DNA of 44,816 nucleotides, from assembly GCA_024405735.1 (NCBI GenBank), contig JAKSOF010000004.1, positions 1-44,816 of the forward strand, written 5' to 3'. The position numbers and the translations under genes are program-made. The stretch's first letter is position 1. Every line of letters starts with the position of its first letter. This document shows, piece by piece, positions 44,044 through 44,816 of the stretch. Source of the DNA: Victivallaceae bacterium (GTDB taxonomy: Bacteria; Verrucomicrobiota; Lentisphaeria; Victivallales; Victivallaceae). A model generated the notes under the pieces. The model saw nothing but the letters and a program-made list of their open reading frames with translations, had not been told where the DNA came from and searched no databases.

Positions 44044-44577
44044 TTAAGCCATTGCCGCTTTTTCATCGAGCAGCGACGCGAAAGCCGCACGCCCGCGCGC
44101 CGTGTCGCGCCGACTGCGCGCGGTAAGGAGCATCAATTTCAGACGGTAGACGCAGAGCGCGTCGAAGTCGAATTCGTGAAATCCCGCGATCTCCCCGATT
44201 TTCCGCCAGCGCAACGCATCGAGCGATTTTTCCCTTTCGACGGGCGGCAATGCCGCCGCCTGATCGACGCGGAGCGCGGTCTCAGCGTCAAAAAGATCCG
44301 ATGCCGGCAATTCGAGCGCGACGCCGTTGCGGTCGGCGCGCTTGCGGGCGATCCGCATCCGCAGAAAAAGTTCAAATTCCAGATATTCCCGGTAGACGCG
44401 CGGCAGATCTTCCCCGGTATCGGCGGGGGAAAAGACGCCGTCAAAGGAATGCAGCGCCGCGCATTCGGAAGCGGGGATCAACGCGGCTTCGGCGGCATCA
44501 TCCAGTTGGCGAAGCGTCAAAGGCGGCGGCGTTTCCGGCGCCAGAGGCGGCAAAGAGGCGAGCAAAAAAGTGTACAT
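44044..44577 (-). CDS. DUF2764 V-ATPase-operon protein
   Basis: The product is 177 aa, mainly alpha-helical, with the N-terminal 'YTFLLASLPPL' found in DUF2764 proteins and a conserved 'WRKIGEIAGFHEFDFDALCVYRLKLMLL' helix. These proteins sit between E and A in the V-ATPase operons of Chlamydiae and Bacteroidota. By position and helical content they may fill the place of subunit C/AC39 or F, but that is inference. It starts one base after the subunit E stop. Confidence 0.82.
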   Translation of the reverse strand: MYTFLLASLPPLAPETPPPLTLRQLDDAAEAALIPASECAALHSFDGVFSPADTGEDLPRVYREYLEFELFLRMRIARKRADRNGVALELPASDLFDAETALRVDQAAALPPVEREKSLDALRWRKIGEIAGFHEFDFDALCVYRLKLMLLTARSRRDTARGRAAFASLLDEKAAMA

Positions 44578-44578
44578 C

Positions 44579-44816
44579 TTACTTTTCCAGCAACGCGGCG
44601 ATGCGGTCGCCGACCAGTTCGCCGACCAACTCCGTCACCGCGGGCACGGTGAAATCAAAGAAAAATTCGCCGTCGCGGAGCGAAACTTCCAGCCCGCCTT
44701 CGATCGAAGCGTCGGCAAAGACCTTCGGCTGTGAAGCGAAACTTTTGCCGAGCGAAGCGTAAAGCGCCTCCTGCAACGCTTCGACGTCGCGCCCGGAGCA
44801 GAGCGCGGAGATCTCC
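44579..44816 (-). CDS. atpE: V/A-type ATPase subunit E, C-terminal part (runs off the window)
   Basis: Only the last 78 residues are in the window; the open frame continues to the edge. The C-terminus, with short strands 'GGLEVSLRDGEFFFDFTV' followed by a helix 'AVTELVGELVGDRIAALL', fits the globular end of peripheral-stalk subunit E. The position before DUF2764-A-B-D agrees. Assignment rests mostly on operon order. Confidence 0.75.
   Translation of the reverse strand, partial: EISALCSGRDVEALQEALYASLGKSFASQPKVFADASIEGGLEVSLRDGEFFFDFTVPAVTELVGELVGDRIAALLEK

Overview
The window looks like chromosome from a Gram-negative bacterium of the Planctomycetota-Verrucomicrobiota-Chlamydiota (PVC) group. 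A Lentisphaerota/Victivallis-like source is my best inference, not proven. The evidence is an LPS export permease plus heptose-kinase and core-glucosyltransferase genes (outer membrane with LPS), a V/A-type ATPase operon in the order E-DUF2764-A-B-D as in Chlamydiae and Bacteroidota, a two-domain glycogen debranching enzyme, and a cluster of secreted carbohydrate-active proteins ending in L-fucose isomerase. Most promoters that can be read have a TTGNNN -35, a 16-17 bp spacer and a TATATT/TATAGT-like -10.

Layout. 1-249: copy of a hairpin-rich intergenic repeat. 250-999 (-): SIMPL-domain membrane protein. 1190-8508: polysaccharide region, with a secreted glycosidase-like protein and SGNH acetylesterase (+), then a second secreted glycosidase-like protein and fucI (-). 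8748-11495: cell-envelope and RNA-modification genes (DD-carboxypeptidase, RluD-type pseudouridine synthase, lgt). 11622-12412: tRNA-Gln(UUG) followed by tandem and dispersed repeats. 12539-14569: DEAD-box helicase and an AllA-like protein. 14701-17108 (-): a terminator-bounded two-gene unit that looks like a MotA/TolQ-like channel protein plus a MotB/TolR-like coiled-coil partner. 17282-20162 (+): LptF/G permease and an orphan peptide-type binding lipoprotein. 20172-23015 (-): uvrA. 23277-27754 (+): EIIA/PtsN-like, zinc-ribbon protein, pyrE (behind a terminator/attenuator hairpin) and secA. 27775-28225: secA terminator and two repeat modules. 28291-33928 (-): D-aminoacylase-type amidohydrolase overlapping the debranching enzyme. 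34045-34908 (+): esterase. 34909-44816 (-): waaP, waaG, a YgjP-like metallopeptidase, trxB, asnB and V-ATPase subunits D, B, A, DUF2764 and partial E.

How the parts fit. The 1.2-8.5 kb genes suggest extracellular attack on an acetylated, fucose-containing polysaccharide with intracellular fucose isomerisation. LptF/G, WaaG, WaaP, Lgt and the carboxypeptidase serve the envelope. The V-ATPase operon lacks the membrane subunits I and K at the expected place and instead runs into asnB-trxB-ygjP.

The most novel-looking items are the MotA/B-like pair with a roughly 350-residue coiled coil and a C-terminal domain I do not recognise, the inverted structured repeat whose hairpin shows a compensatory base-pair change, and the tandem array behind tRNA-Gln that repeatedly duplicates the tRNA terminator. 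No CRISPR array, insertion sequence, phage gene or rRNA was seen. All calls come from reading the sequence; no database search was possible.
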